64,000 bases of DNA from Rugalucina vietnamica (lineage: Eukaryota > Mollusca > Bivalvia > Lucinida > Lucinidae): positions 6,408,501 through 6,472,500 of the forward strand of contig OZ024869.1 in NCBI GenBank assembly GCA_964017185.1, given 5' to 3'. Under the pieces are notes generated by a model that was given only the letters and a program-made list of their open reading frames with translations, was not told the DNA's origin and ran no database searches. The position numbers and the translations under genes are program-made. Position 1 is the first letter of the stretch. Each line of letters opens with the position of its first letter. Positions 47,941-59,573 of the stretch are shown here, one piece after another.

Positions 47941-50260
47941 ACTCTGTTGTTATTCCGAAACTTTTCTTCAGTTAAATCTTTTTTTAGAAAGTAAATCAGC
48001 ATTCAATGAACTGTTGAGAAAATGATCAATAGTCTTGGCCTGCTCTTTCTGACATAGAATTTAGGTTATACTTCAGCATTGGCTAAATTCAGAAAATAAG
48101 ATGATTTTAAATGCAAAAACTGAAAATCAGATTAGAAACTATAAGAAAATAAAACATTTTCTAAAATTTCATTTTAAACACTTCTCAACTATATTAAAGT
48201 TCCCTTCAAGTGGCCCCCTCAAGGCAGAGACCAATGGCCCCATAATCACTTAGATAAGATAAGCCTTTGATGTGCGCTATGCCTCCTGGACTGTTTATTA
48301 GGGGTCATTAGACCAGGCCACCCCAGGTAAAGAAGCAGCAAACTGTGCCTTTAATTCTTCCACAATTTTTCTCCAGTATCTAAAGATTTCATTAATACTC
48401 ATGAACTCATGAATGACTTGCATATTACAGTACATGCTGACTGAAAATAGTCCTAGTTGTTTGGTGCAATTTTCAGAACATTAAAGGTTTTGGTACTTGA
48501 GATCCATGTCATTTTGCAGGTATATTTGCTTACTTGTTCTATGGTGCCATTTTAAATTTTCAAAAATAATCATGAAGATTATATTTCTATAAAGCTAGAG
48601 GCCTAGTAGAGGGCAACAGTACATTGCATAAATCATTTTTTGATACCACTCTAGAGTCTAAGCAATTTAGGTCTATAAACAGCACAGGTACATAACTTTG
48701 TTGTTTTATAGGTATATCCTTTTTTCCAAACTTTTCTGTGAATTCTTAAGTTTTATTCGTATTCATGAGTATGGAAATTAAATGTTTTGCTTATTATGCA
48801 TTAGGTAAAAATGCTGTGCCCATGTATGCCTTTGATGAAGATTAGTTTGGAATTACTAGAATTGATAGAATTTTTAACTGCTCTACATATTTCAGCATTA
48901 TAAAGATGGTATTTATTCTATACATAGATTCATAGGCATGATTGTTAGAAATGAATATGTAATATCTGTTATTTTATTTTACATAAATACTCGTAGGAAA
49001 CATAAAATATTTTCACCTTGTTTGATATTACATCAAGACAATGTCCTTCTTTAATCATAACATGTAATGTTACATGCGCTACATTATTCAGTAAGATCTC
49101 TTGAGCCTAGGTTCTTGGTAACAATTGTAACAGTTGTTCAGAGGTTTGTTACTCAACTATCAAGGAAGCATCAAAATCATAAGATATATAACCACCATTC
49201 CCAAGAATGTTATAGGTAAATAGTAATGCATCATTTTGGCATATGCGACTGGGGGTTAGACTGCTGAATACTTCTTTTAGGACAATACATATAATAAAGA
49301 AAAAAAAACTTTGTGTGTCATTTGAACATGGTAATGGAAATAAATATCTTGTTTTTGGCAAAATGCATAGAACACCCGCAAAAGTGAATGAGGTCATTTA
49401 AAATTGTGTTTTTCAAAGGATATTTTAATTTATTTAACATGTACATATTACAGTCGGTGGGTGTCAGAAGTTTGTTGAAAAAAAAAACTTTAATATGTAG
49501 CATAGGCATGCAGAATGCAGACTTTATGAGTAACATGATAAATTGCTGTCATTTTTCTGTAGCTCAAACAGTCATATCAAATTTTCATTTTTACCAGTAA
49601 TGTATGTAACAGCCTGTTATATGATAATGCCCCAATGCTCAGAGTGCAAACATATCTTATTCGACTAAGCTTTAGTTTTCTTTAAGATAAAGACTTTTAT
49701 GTTGTCCAAAAACTGTACCCAACACCTGTCCCAGCGAAAAATGACTAACCAAGTGATATTGTGAAGCTATTGCCTTGTTTGGAGCCTTACCTATTGACAA
49801 ATAAACTTCTGTTACATACGTTACATGTCACAAAAAGCTATAGAAAATAGTCAAACACATAAATCTTGTAAAAACAATATTTTGCAAGCTTTATTGTTGT
49901 ACATATTGGCTTTAAGGTGTTTTTTAAATGAATTTTCAAGTTGACGGGTCACTATAGAATGACGCAAATGCAGGGATGTATTCTATTCATAATGTTACAC
50001 TTTGGACAATTATTTACACTGTAAGGAACTATAGCTTACCATTATCTTACAATAGTCTATTACTTTCTAAAGTTGCAGAACCAAACAATTAAGCAAAGTG
50101 AACCATATTAACAAAAGGACAAAAAATTTACAATTCAAAATAAAATTTTTAGGCATCTCTGAAAAATGGTGTAGTTACGTCCTTAAAGTGTAACGTATTG
50201 TAGAAATCCTGTAAAAGGATTTCATTAATATACTGTTGTCTTCTTCCCAGTCAATTTATT
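47941..50260. other. No gene recognised; AT-rich
   Basis: A fragment related to 6609-6830 lies near 48226-48390. Otherwise only short, low-complexity frames (49149-49600, both strands) without motifs or splice support. No RNA gene recognised. Confidence 0.4.
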
Positions 50261-50526
50261 ATAATTATTCACTTACATATTTGGTATTAAATTCCAAATA
50301 GGGTAACTTTGTGAATCTCGGAATAAGTCCGCGCAGACGGGTACAGTCTGTATACAGGTTATTTGCCTCAATATGGGGGAGTCCGTTAGTTTGGCAGTAA
50401 TGCAGGAAGACGAGCAGCTGTTGGCCAGGATTGCGGGTCGTTGGGCAAAATCGGGCCAAAGATAAGAAAATCAATTGCATTTAGCGGGCTGTTGTCTGTT
50501 TCTTGTGAGCTTGTAAAAATGAATAT

Positions 50527-53158
50527 ATGCTTTTCTCATATGATGAAAATTCTTCAGTTAGATTCAAAAACATTAAACGATTTGAAACTGAACTTAAATG
50601 GATAAAATTACTGCAAACACCCTTTCCACTGGGATTTAACGACAACATTTACCATGAAGGCAATATTTCCAAAACGCCCGATTTTGATGTACTTACACTT
50701 TCGGACTCTCGTAAACGTAAATCTAGATCTCATGGTATACGGAAAAATGGTAATGACAAACGTAAACGGTGCGCTGCATTGAAATTGAACATTTCTCTTA
50801 ATGATTTAGCTGTTAAACTAAGGATTCACGGTCGACATCCAATGCTGTCGTATCTTAGTTCTCTTACCTATTGCTGCATTACGTTCCTTGGACACAGGGG
50901 CTAATAGATTTTACGATAGAAATCATCAAATGTATGACGCTGCACTGTTAACAAGATGTTATACTCAGCATGCTCTTCGTCCATTTATCGATTCCGAATC
51001 TAATCACATTAGAAGTTTCATTAAAATTCCTTTCATCAATAAAGGAATTGACTTCATTGATTTACCAAGCATATTCCAGGATAAATCAGTGATACAATCT
51101 ATACCTACCTACTTCCAAAATTCAGAACCTCCTATTATTTGTTACAAATATAACAAACCAATCAGAAATACAATTTTTAATTTCAATAAACTTGTTTCTG
51201 ATCTTGATATCCATGCTAATACTCCTAAGTCTTGAGATTGTAAAGATTCAAAATATGTTTATCAACCCGCTGGACATATTGTTACTGGAAATTTAAAAAT
51301 AATTTCGGATTCTAGAATTCGCAAAATTGTTTCTAAAGGTCCGAAATATAGATTCCCTTCCTACATTAATTTCGACAAATGTAGAGAGGAGATTTCATCT
51401 GCATTAAATGATTTCGGTAATCGATGGTGTAAACGAGAGAGTGTTGAGGATAATGCTCTTAAAGAATGGAAAAGAAGTATCTTCACTATCGTGGATAAAC
51501 GTATTAAGTTTTATTCACAAAATACTAATCTTTTACCTCCTAAACCCAAATCGTCATTTAGGCATTTGAAGCAGGGTATCCAAGAATTTCATAGAAAGTA
51601 TGTCTTGGTTCCGGCAGATAAAGCCGCAAACAATGTTGTTGTCGTTTGTAGGCTTCACTACGTTAACACCTTAGAACAGGAGCTTGATGGTACCAAGGCT
51701 TATCTGGAGACAGATACTGATGAGGTATCTGTAGTTAATGCCCACTTAAACGATTTACCTGTTAAGTTTTCTGTTTGTGTCAATGAAGGCCAAGACAAAC
51801 TTCCTACGATGTATTGGTTACCTAAGCTTCACAAAAGACCATACAAAGCTAGATTTATTGCAAATTCTAGCTCTTGTACTACCACTGAACTTTCTAAATT
51901 ATTAACTTCCTGTCTTACTGCTATCAAATCTCATGTTATAAGATACTGTGAGACAGTGTATGAAACTTCAAATAAAAATTGGTTCTGGTCAATTAAAAAT
52001 TCTGGTGAGGTGCTCAGTAAATTGAAGTGTAGAGGGTTCCGTGCGACAAGCTTGTCCACATATGATTTTTCTACTCTGTATACAACATTACCACATAATC
52101 TAATAAAAGAAAAACTTCTGGATTTGATAGAGTGGACCTTCAAAAGGGCATTAAAAAACTATGGTTCACTTTATTTGGCATGTAATGACAGAAAGGCTTT
52201 TTTCACTTCCTCTGACCAAAGTCGGTATACACTTTGGTCATGTCAGAATGTATGCGACGCCTTATCCTATCTCCTTGATAATATTTATATTAGATTTGGG
52301 ACCAAGTTATACAGACAAATTGTTGGAATTCCGATGGGTACAAATTGCGCACCTCTCGTAGCTGATTTATTTTTATACTGCTACGAAAGAGATTTCATGG
52401 ATTCTCTTAACCATGATAATCAAGCTAATGTTATCGAGGCTTTTAATTCCACATCTAGGTACCTCGATGACCTTTTGAACATTGACAACCCTTATTTTGA
52501 AGGTATGGTCAATCAAATTTATCCACCTGAACTTCAGTTGAACAAAGCCAATATCACAGATACTGAAGCCCCCTTTTTAGATCTACATCTTTCTGTTGCA
52601 AATAGATTTGTTTCTTCTAAAATTTATGATAAGCGCGATGACTTTGATTTTGATATAGTAAATTTTCCTTTTTTGGATGGTGACGTTCCTCGTCGTGCTT
52701 CTTATGGTGTATACATTTCGCAACTTATAAGGTTTGCTAGAGTCTGCAATCATGTTACAGACTTCAACGCTCGAAATAAATGTTTAACGGCAAAACTTCT
52801 CCAACAGGGCTATCGGTATCATAAACTTCGAAAAACATTTTCTAAATTTTATCGTAGACACTATGAATTGATTTCCAAATATAATGTTGGGTTAAAGACG
52901 CTTTTAAGTGAGGGCCTTTCGGAACCTGAATTTTATGGTGACTTGGTTTACAAATTTAAGAAACTTAAAGGAATTAATGATTTTTCTTTTCAGTTCAGAA
53001 AAATCATAACACGTTACAGACGTGTAGGTTATAACTTGAATGTTATGCGACAGTCTGCATGCTTAGTTTTTAACCCAATCATGGTTGATAACTATGCTGC
53101 CTTCTTTAATTGCACGCCGGTGGGTCGGGCGTCAGACTCTATGATGGCCCCGACATAA
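50527..53158 (+). pseudogene. Penelope-like reverse transcriptase, one frameshift and one stop
   Basis: It replicates an RNA copy of its element. Frame pieces: 50527-about 50865 (ELKWIKLLQTPFPLGFNDNI, then a basic RKRKSRSHGIRKNG), a 1-nt shift, 50888-51232 (LRSLDTGANRFYDRNHQ), a TGA at 51233-51235 in place of what is probably a Cys codon, then open to 53158. RT landmarks in the last part: VLVPADKAANNVVVV, MYWLPKLHKRPYKARFI, STYDFSTLYTTLP, VGIPMGTNCAPLVADLF and the active-site box SRYLDDLLN. The KLHK and GxPMGTxxAP motifs point to Penelope-like rather than LINE RT. No GIY-YIG nuclease is seen C-terminal to the RT. The WIxLLxTxxPxGxND segment before it resembles sequence that follows GIY-YIG domains. 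Confidence 0.8.
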
Positions 53159-53777
53159 AGCTATTCATTTTAGTTGGTTGGGGCCGGAGCTTCTTGTCTG
53201 TTGCTTGGCCCACCGGGGTCCAACTGGTGTTTTTCTTTTGCTCCGGAGTTAGTAGGTTATTCGGCGCCCAGGGATCTCCATCGTCGGGCAGCTTACTCAG
53301 TCTGTGAGTCCTGGTTTTTGATTCATCAGGATGTTTATCATAATTTATTTGTTTGTTCTTGATGATTCATTGACTAGTTAGAGATTCACCACGAGGACCG
53401 AATAACTAACTAAATGTTATGAACCACTGCAGAAGCTGAGGGTGAGGTTATGGCCATGTAAAACCGGTTTAAGCCCGCCAGTAACTTTGTGTTACTGATC
53501 GTTCCAAGTCGATACTTCTGTGGTGGTTCTTTTTGTTTTATGTCTTGGTATATAAAAGTTTTTTGTGCTGTTGGCGCCTTATGTATATTTTCATATTTTT
53601 AGTTTAATTAAGGTAACTGAGTGGCCACCTATTGGGAAAATAGCTGCTCATTCGGCTTACAATATGTTTCATGGTATAAGTACCTGATTGTTAGTTTGGT
53701 TTTTTCCCACCTCGGTTTTTGGAGTGGGAATCTTTTTCTGATTGCGCCTTTTCCTGATCTTTGCCTACTTGTACCTT
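50527..53777 (+). mobile_element. Penelope-like retroelement, nearly complete
   Basis: Coding part 50527-53158, then a tail of about 620 bp ending CTACTTGTACCTTTTT. Seven partial relatives occur in this window (9725, 17440, 27600, 28939, 33822, 44727, 54720), all 3' biased as expected from incomplete reverse transcription. The tail holds ACCACTGCAGAAGCTGAGGG, GTAACTGAGTGGCCACCTAT and TTTTTGGAGTGGGAATC. The 5' limit is set by loss of coding similarity and may be a truncation. Confidence 0.82.
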
Positions 53778-53857
53778 TTTATGGTTTAGTAAAACATTTT
53801 ATTTTACTCAAACTAAGCAAGTGTCGTTTAATACAAATTGAGGTTTGATTCTATTGT

Positions 53858-54246
53858 AACATCAGAGTAATACTGATTGGGAAAACAATCAATCATTATT
53901 GCCCTTTCAAGTATTTCTGGTATTTTTCGGGTTGTTTTCGGGCAATGAGTCATCAATGACTATAAAAAGGCACTTTTTGAGCAACTCAGGACTGATGCTT
54001 GACACTTGTTTGGATTTGAAAAGTTGTCAAATTTGGATCTAGTTTAGGAATTAAGGAAATGTTTAATTTTTGGATATTGGCTAAAATAAAATGAAGAAAT
54101 TGTAACAATATAATGTGAATTGCTGTTAAATTAACTTTATAGTATATGTGTGTTATTTGTATGTGATGATTATTTCTTATCATTAAAGGATATACATTGG
54201 CTTAAAATGTGTCAGTGATTCTTCCTGTCCTTATATTTATATAAGG
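53858..54246 (+). mobile_element. Possible LTR followed by a primer-binding-like site
   Basis: TGTAACATCAGAG at 53858 could be an LTR start. A TATA box (GACTATAAAAAGGCAC, 53959-53974), GAGCAACTCAGGACT downstream, ATTAAA near 54182 and then TGGTGGCAGCG at 54247 (again at 54323) follow in the order expected for LTR promoter, poly(A) signal and primer-binding site. No gag/pol frames follow, so this would be a remnant. Tentative. Confidence 0.35.
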
Positions 54247-54719
54247 TGGTGGCAGCGTAAATTTAGATCAATAAGACAAATCAGAACCATAGTTTCGGTG
54301 TAAAAATCGAGAACGCCACAATTGGTGGCAGCGAACATTTACATAAGTTCAGACTTCTAAAGTCCAGAACTTTACAGTATGTAACTTTATTTTTGTTTTT
54401 AAAAAACAAAGTCAAGTCTCACTAGCAACTATATGTAATTACTAGCAGCTGCAATGAAAACATATTGCATGAACATGAAAATAGGCAACATACTTGTGGT
54501 TTGGGAATCTGCTGGCTGTCCTAGAAGTCACGGATCAAATAAGCTAGGGTACGTCATTTTCACCCACAATAAAAATACTTTTGCATGACCGAAAAAAATA
54601 AAACATTGGTTTTCATACTTTCAAAAGACAGTACTAAACAACTATACAAAGGAAATTTTTACTAAACAAGTGGCCACCTAAAGTCCTTTTTTGGTGGCTT
54701 TTTCCCATCTGGCACCTTC

Positions 54720-54890
54720 ACTAGGTAACTGAGTACGTGGCCACTTATTGGGAAATAGCTGCTCACTCAGGCTTACCATTTGTTTTCTTAGTATAAGTAC
54801 CTTCTTGTTAATTTAGTTTTTCCCACCTCGGTTTTTGGAGTGGGAGTTTCTTTCTGATTGCGCCTTTTCTTGATCATTGCCTACTTCTCG
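54720..54890 (+). mobile_element. Penelope-like 3' tail fragment
   Basis: GTAACTGAGTACGTGGCCAC, TTGGGAAATAGCTGCTCACT, AAGTACCTTCTTGTTAATTT, CCACCTCGGTTTTTGGAGTG and GATTGCGCCTTTTCTTGATC match the tail of the 50.5-kb element in order. A poly(T) tract follows. Confidence 0.8.
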
Positions 54891-54901
54891 GATCCAATAA
54901 T

Positions 54902-54903
<2 letters not shown>

Positions 54904-54939
<36 letters not shown>
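54904..54939. repeat. Poly(T) tract
   Basis: A pure T run of about 36 bp, bracketed by CTCGGATCC on the left and GTATCCGAG on the right, a 7-bp inverted pair. Confidence 0.85.
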
Positions 54940-54940
<1 letters not shown>

Positions 54941-54999
54941 TTTGTTTTGTATCCGAGCCTATTTTACCTTTTCATGTCTGTCTTTTCTCTTTTCATGAA

Positions 55000-56096
55000 A
55001 GGATATACTGGCCATTCAACCAACTACAGACCAATATCAAAGTCCAAGAGTACATTGGCACAACAAAAGTGGTTTCTCAGATGGACCAGTATTACCTGTT
55101 GTATGACCTAAAGCATGGTTTTGGAACCAAACGTTCATGTGAAACAGATTAATTGTGACTCTTATAGAGAACCTTACGAGAAACTCTTTGGTGGGCAGCC
55201 GGACAGACACTGTCTTGTTTGATTTTTCAAACGCATTTGACAATGTCAGTCACCAGAAGAAACACATGCTTAAGTTACACAACTATGGTGTCAGAGGTCC
55301 CAGCTTTAAATGATACTGGCATTTCTCCCACGAACACAAACTGTTGTTCTTGAAAATTAAAAGTCAGACATAGTACCTATGATATCTGGGGTCCCGCAGA
55401 GCCCAATATCGTTTCATAACTATATATTAAGACCTCCCGGACAAATAAGAGCAAGCTTGTTCGTGGATGATACGGTCATATACTTGGCAGTTTCCAACCT
55501 GCATGCTGCTCATTATTACAATAGGATCTAGGCCGACTTTATGACTGGGAATGATAATGAGATATGAATATTGTCTTGTTAATGCCTGTAACAAAAACAA
55601 CTACTTTAATCCCTAGTGAGTACGTACTACACGGACAGATTCTCGAATCTCAGTGAAGACCCTGGTACGCCCTTTGGTAGAGTGTTCATCCTCTGTCTGG
55701 AACTCAAAGACAGACAATGATGTTGGAAAGATCAAAATGATCCAACGCAAAGCAGTTACGTGGACAATTATTCTTGACAGTCGGGTGTCACTTGCTAGAA
55801 CACGTACCTTGGCTGGCGGTCTCTGGAACAGAGGAGGAACGACTCCTGGCTTTGATTATTCAAAACTAAAAGTTTCAAAATTGTTCATGGACTGACAGTC
55901 ACAGATATGCCACTGTATGCCGAGCATCCAGACCGGCTATTCAGAAATACACCCAGATACACACAAAAGCAGATTAATTACTATAAATACTGGTTTTATC
56001 CCCTGACAGCTGTGCGATGGAATAGGCTGCCTTCCAAAGTTGTATTGCCGCTTGCTTTTGAGCGTACGCATGATCAGCTACTCAGTGCCAAAAACT
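55000..56096 (+). pseudogene. Dead LINE reverse transcriptase
   Basis: RT words survive in three frames: STNYRPIS, DTVLFDFSNAFDNVSHQKKH, GVRGP, ISGVPQSPI, ASLFVDDTVIYLAVSN (active-site box changed to FVDD), VRPLVECSSSVWNSKTDNDV and, near the end, RYTQKQINYYKYWFYPLTAV RWNRLP. Many stops and frameshifts. Of CR1/jockey type by general appearance. Confidence 0.8.
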
Positions 56097-56872
56097 GATA
56101 CCAGTGCATTGTTTTTATCTTTTAATTTTCTATATCAGTCTTGTTTCTTTAATCATACCTGTAATTCACTCTCACCCACTAACAATGCACTGACGCGCAC
56201 CTGCACGCAATCCCTTTCGGAACGGATGATGCTGTATGTAGGTATAGATTCCATTTCTCTGTCGTGTTCTATGTTTATGTTGTCTCCTCGCGGCGTGTCT
56301 AACACATCTTGTCATAAAATGAGCCTGAATGAGCCTGAATAGGTGGTACTCTATTATGCCTGGCACATTGCATGTAGTACATCATTTGTTTCTGGCTTAT
56401 TTCATGGTGGTTTATCACCTGTTCTCGTTGACACAATCAAATGCACATCTAACTGAAAAAGATCGAATGTTCTGTCGATAAGGACGAATGTATAAATATT
56501 CCTTCTATTCATGCAATCTCCCATGTTTTTGTTCTCTTGTTATTCGCTTCTCCATATGAATGTTAGAGGTACTCTGATATTTGGCAAAAAAAAGTTCTAC
56601 TTTCAGATTCTCATACATGTATGTACATGTACGTACGTGTGGAATTTTAACAAGAGGAGGCCAGCTGATGTTATAAGCATTGAGCTGAGCCATTGATATC
56701 GAGTTCAGTGAGTCAGGAGGACTTATAGTCTCAAAATTGTAAATATATCATTGGATTGAACAACGCGACATTTTAAAACGTTGTGCCCTTTTTCTTTTTC
56801 TTTTAGACTGTATGATCCTCCACCCGATTGGAGCACCCGTGAACACTCACGGTATAAAAGTTTCTATATACA
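56097..56872. other. LINE 3' region and spacer
   Basis: AATGAGCCTG repeats at 56320-56338 may be the 3' terminal short repeat of the dead LINE. Beyond it no gene is seen. ACATGTACGTACGTGT near 56622 is a short alternating run. Confidence 0.4.
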
Positions 56873-57482
56873 GTGCACTATGGTGTACTGGAAGGGTCAA
56901 AATGACCGATCGGTCCATGCCTATTTCAAAATAGACATGCACCCGCAAATATAGGGGTGCACCCGCATATTTAGAGGTTCACCCCTATTTTAAGATAGAG
57001 GTTAACCCCTAAAATGCAGGTACATGCCTATTATAGGGGTGCATGCCTATTTTAGGGGTTAACCTCTACTTTACGGGTGCACCTCTAAAAATACGGGTGC
57101 ACCCCTAAAATAGGCATGCACCGCTATTTAGGGGTTAACCTCTATTTATGGGTGCACCCGTATATTTGCAGGTTAAAGCCTAAATATAGGGGTTCACCCG
57201 CAATTTTAAAATAGTGGTTAACCTCTATTTTTGCAGGTTCACCCCTATTTAGGGGTTCACCTCTATTTAGGCATGGACCCCTAAAAATAGGGGTTAACCC
57301 CTATTTTTAAATTGCGGGTTAACCCCTATATTTAGACATGCACCTGCAAAAATGCGGGTGCACCCCTAAAATGGAGGTTAACCCCTAAATAGCGGTGCAT
57401 GCCTATTTTAGGCTTGCACCCGTATTTTTAGGGGTTAACCTCTAAAATGGAGGTGAACCTCTAAAATAGGCATGCATCCCTA

Positions 57483-57890
57483 AAATAGGGTTGTACCTGC
57501 ATTTTTAGAGGTTAACCTCTAAAATAGGCATGCACCTCTAAAATAGGCATGCACCGCTAAACTGCGGGTTAACCCCTAAAATGCAGGTTAACCCGTATCC
57601 GAAAATAGGGGTGAACCTCTAAATATGCGGGTGCACCCCTATATTTGCGGGTGCATGCCTATTTCAAAATAGGCATGGACCGATCGGTTAACCACTTCGG
57701 TAATTTTGACCCTTCCAGTACACCATAGGGGTGCACCTGCATTTTTAGAGGTTAACCTCTAAAATAGGCACGCACCTCTAAAATAGGCATGCACCGTTAA
57801 ATTGTGGGTTAACCCCTAAAATGCAGGTTAACCCGTATCTGAAAATAGGGGTGAACCTCTAAATATGCGGGTGCACCCCTATATTTGCGG
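57483..57890. repeat. Tandem duplication of the terminal part of the mosaic element
   Basis: The stretch 57483-57729, ending at an inner copy of the terminal repeat (CTTCCAGTACACCATA), is repeated from 57723 to 57890 and on from 58658 to 58755 with few differences. The duplication therefore predates the insertion at 57891. Confidence 0.8.
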
Positions 57891-58657
57891 CCCAGGGGGG
57901 GTACTCAGAAATTTTCTGTATACATAGGCGAGGCTGACTTTTTTGGGGTCAAAATTTTGAATTTCCATATTTTTTTGGGTTTTCAGAAAAACTAGTTATT
58001 TTTTAGGGTAGTGAGCTTTTTATGGATATTTTTTTGGGGTCATGCCTTTTCTGAATTATTTTTTGGGGTCATCTATAATTCTAAGTAATTTTTTGGGTTT
58101 TGCACATTTCTTGGGGATTCTCTTTATTTCTATAAAGATAAAGAGTGACTTACACTTATGTCTTACAAGGCCTTAAGATTCAATTTTGTTTGCGACCATG
58201 CCTTATGACTGGTCTCGGTGAAATTTTGGAAGCTTGATCATGATGATGTTTGGATTGCAAATCAAATGGAATCAAAACCATCATAAGACTTACACTTTGA
58301 GAATAAATAAAATCTTTAAATTTTATCCAACTTGGTATTTACTTCCTAGTTCCTACATATACTAACTGTATTGTGACGTGTTCTGTTGGTTGGTTGATTT
58401 GGGATTTAACGTCCCACCAACAGCTTAGATCATATGGATGTGATAAAATTTCATCAATAGGCATAAAAAAGATGAATACATGTAATTTTTGGGGTAAGCT
58501 AAAAGTTCAAGTATTTTTTGGGGTATTCCTGATAGGACTGGTATTTTGGGGGGTGGTCAGCAAATCTCAGTAATTTTTTGGGTTTGGGGGTAGAAGCTGG
58601 GGCCTTGCCTATGTATCCACAAAAAATGAGAGTACCCCCCCCCCCCCCCCCCCTGGG
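57891..58657. mobile_element. hAT-like non-autonomous transposon with 8-bp target duplication
   Basis: The ends are CCCAGGGGGGGTACTC and GAGTAC, a long C run, then CTGGG. ATTTGCGG is duplicated exactly at 57883-57890 and 58658-58665. Eight-bp duplications and CAGGG-type ends fit the hAT superfamily. The interior repeats ATTTTTTGGGG-type words (for example near 58007, 58061, 58088, 58511 and 58571) and has no transposase frame. It is inserted in the mosaic element. Confidence 0.85.
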
Positions 58658-58760
58658 ATTTGCGGGTGCATGCCTATTTCAAAATAGGCATGGACCGATT
58701 GGTTAACTGATCGGTTAACCACCTCGGTCATTTTGACCCTTCCAGTACACCATAGTGCAC

Positions 58761-59549
58761 ACCGACACCAAAACTGAAGTTCTAAACAACGCTCGTTGGA
58801 GAAGGCAGCCACTATTCCCCTTTCTGTTGTAATCTGCCCTAAAAAAAAATCATTGAAGTCCACCGAGCGTGGACCGAAAAGACCAGATTTGGAGAAGAAA
58901 TAACACTACAGATTATCCAATAAAATTTCTCGTTACAAATGAGCTTCGGTCCTTGGCTGGTTCTTAGATCACGAATATTTTACAACAGGGAAACAGAGAA
59001 CCAGATCAGGAAGAGGATGATGCAGAAAAGTCAAGTCGTCAACAATTTTCTAACCATGCGTAAATTGAAGAAATATTTGCAACTATAGAGAGACAGTGAA
59101 CTACGAGAATGTCTGCTGATTTTATGGGCTCAAAACTCCCCGTCCTGCACGTTGTCGTTGTTGGATTTCATCATAAAAAGGGGTGTCAGGTACAATGCCA
59201 ATGGGAATCTGAAGCTGAATACAGAATAGTTAACTGGTGGCATGCCAAATTCACAAAACCTGTCACAAAAGCTATCCACAAAGATGACTGTCAAGCTAAT
59301 AATGCGGCTTGTTAGCAAGACCATCCTGCAGATTAGCTCCATGACTGTGGACACCAGCTATCCACACGGACCACAGGACTGGTCTGGTTAGATAGCATGT
59401 AGTGAATACGTAAACGATCAGTTCTTTTTCTAGAACTAAGGTCTGGTAAACTTGTCGAAGGACAGATATTCGGTCAAAGGACAGTTCTAGGTTACAACCC
59501 ATTATATTTAAAATAATTGGAGGATTAGTTACTAAATTAGTCATGAAAA
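58761..59549. other. No gene recognised
   Basis: Spacer between the mosaic element and the CR1-like LINE. Short frames on both strands at 59109-59544 have no motif or splice support. Confidence 0.45.
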
Positions 59550-59573
59550 TTGATATTACCTACCTATGTTTAC

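Larger units (their letters stand above)
56873..58760. mobile_element. 1.9-kb element with 37-bp perfect inverted ends and a mosaic palindrome interior
   Basis: The ends GTGCACTATGGTGTACTGGA then AGGGTCAAAATGACCGA (56873-56909) and their exact complement (58724-58760) are identical over 37 bp. Between them lie dozens of units of about 20 bp. Each unit has a left arm from a small set (TAGGGGT, TAGAGGT, TGCGGGT, TGCAGGT, TACGGGT, TAGGCAT), a 2-bp core (GC, TA, TC or GA), and a right arm from the complementary set, with A/T-rich joints. Example units are GGGGTTAACCCC and GCGGGTGCACCCC. There is no coding frame. A second element is inserted at 57891. The superfamily is unknown. Confidence 0.85.

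Noticed and set aside
51931-52361. Extra frames on both strands inside the Penelope-like RT
   Set aside because: Shadows of the RT frame, which is supported by catalytic motifs along its whole length.
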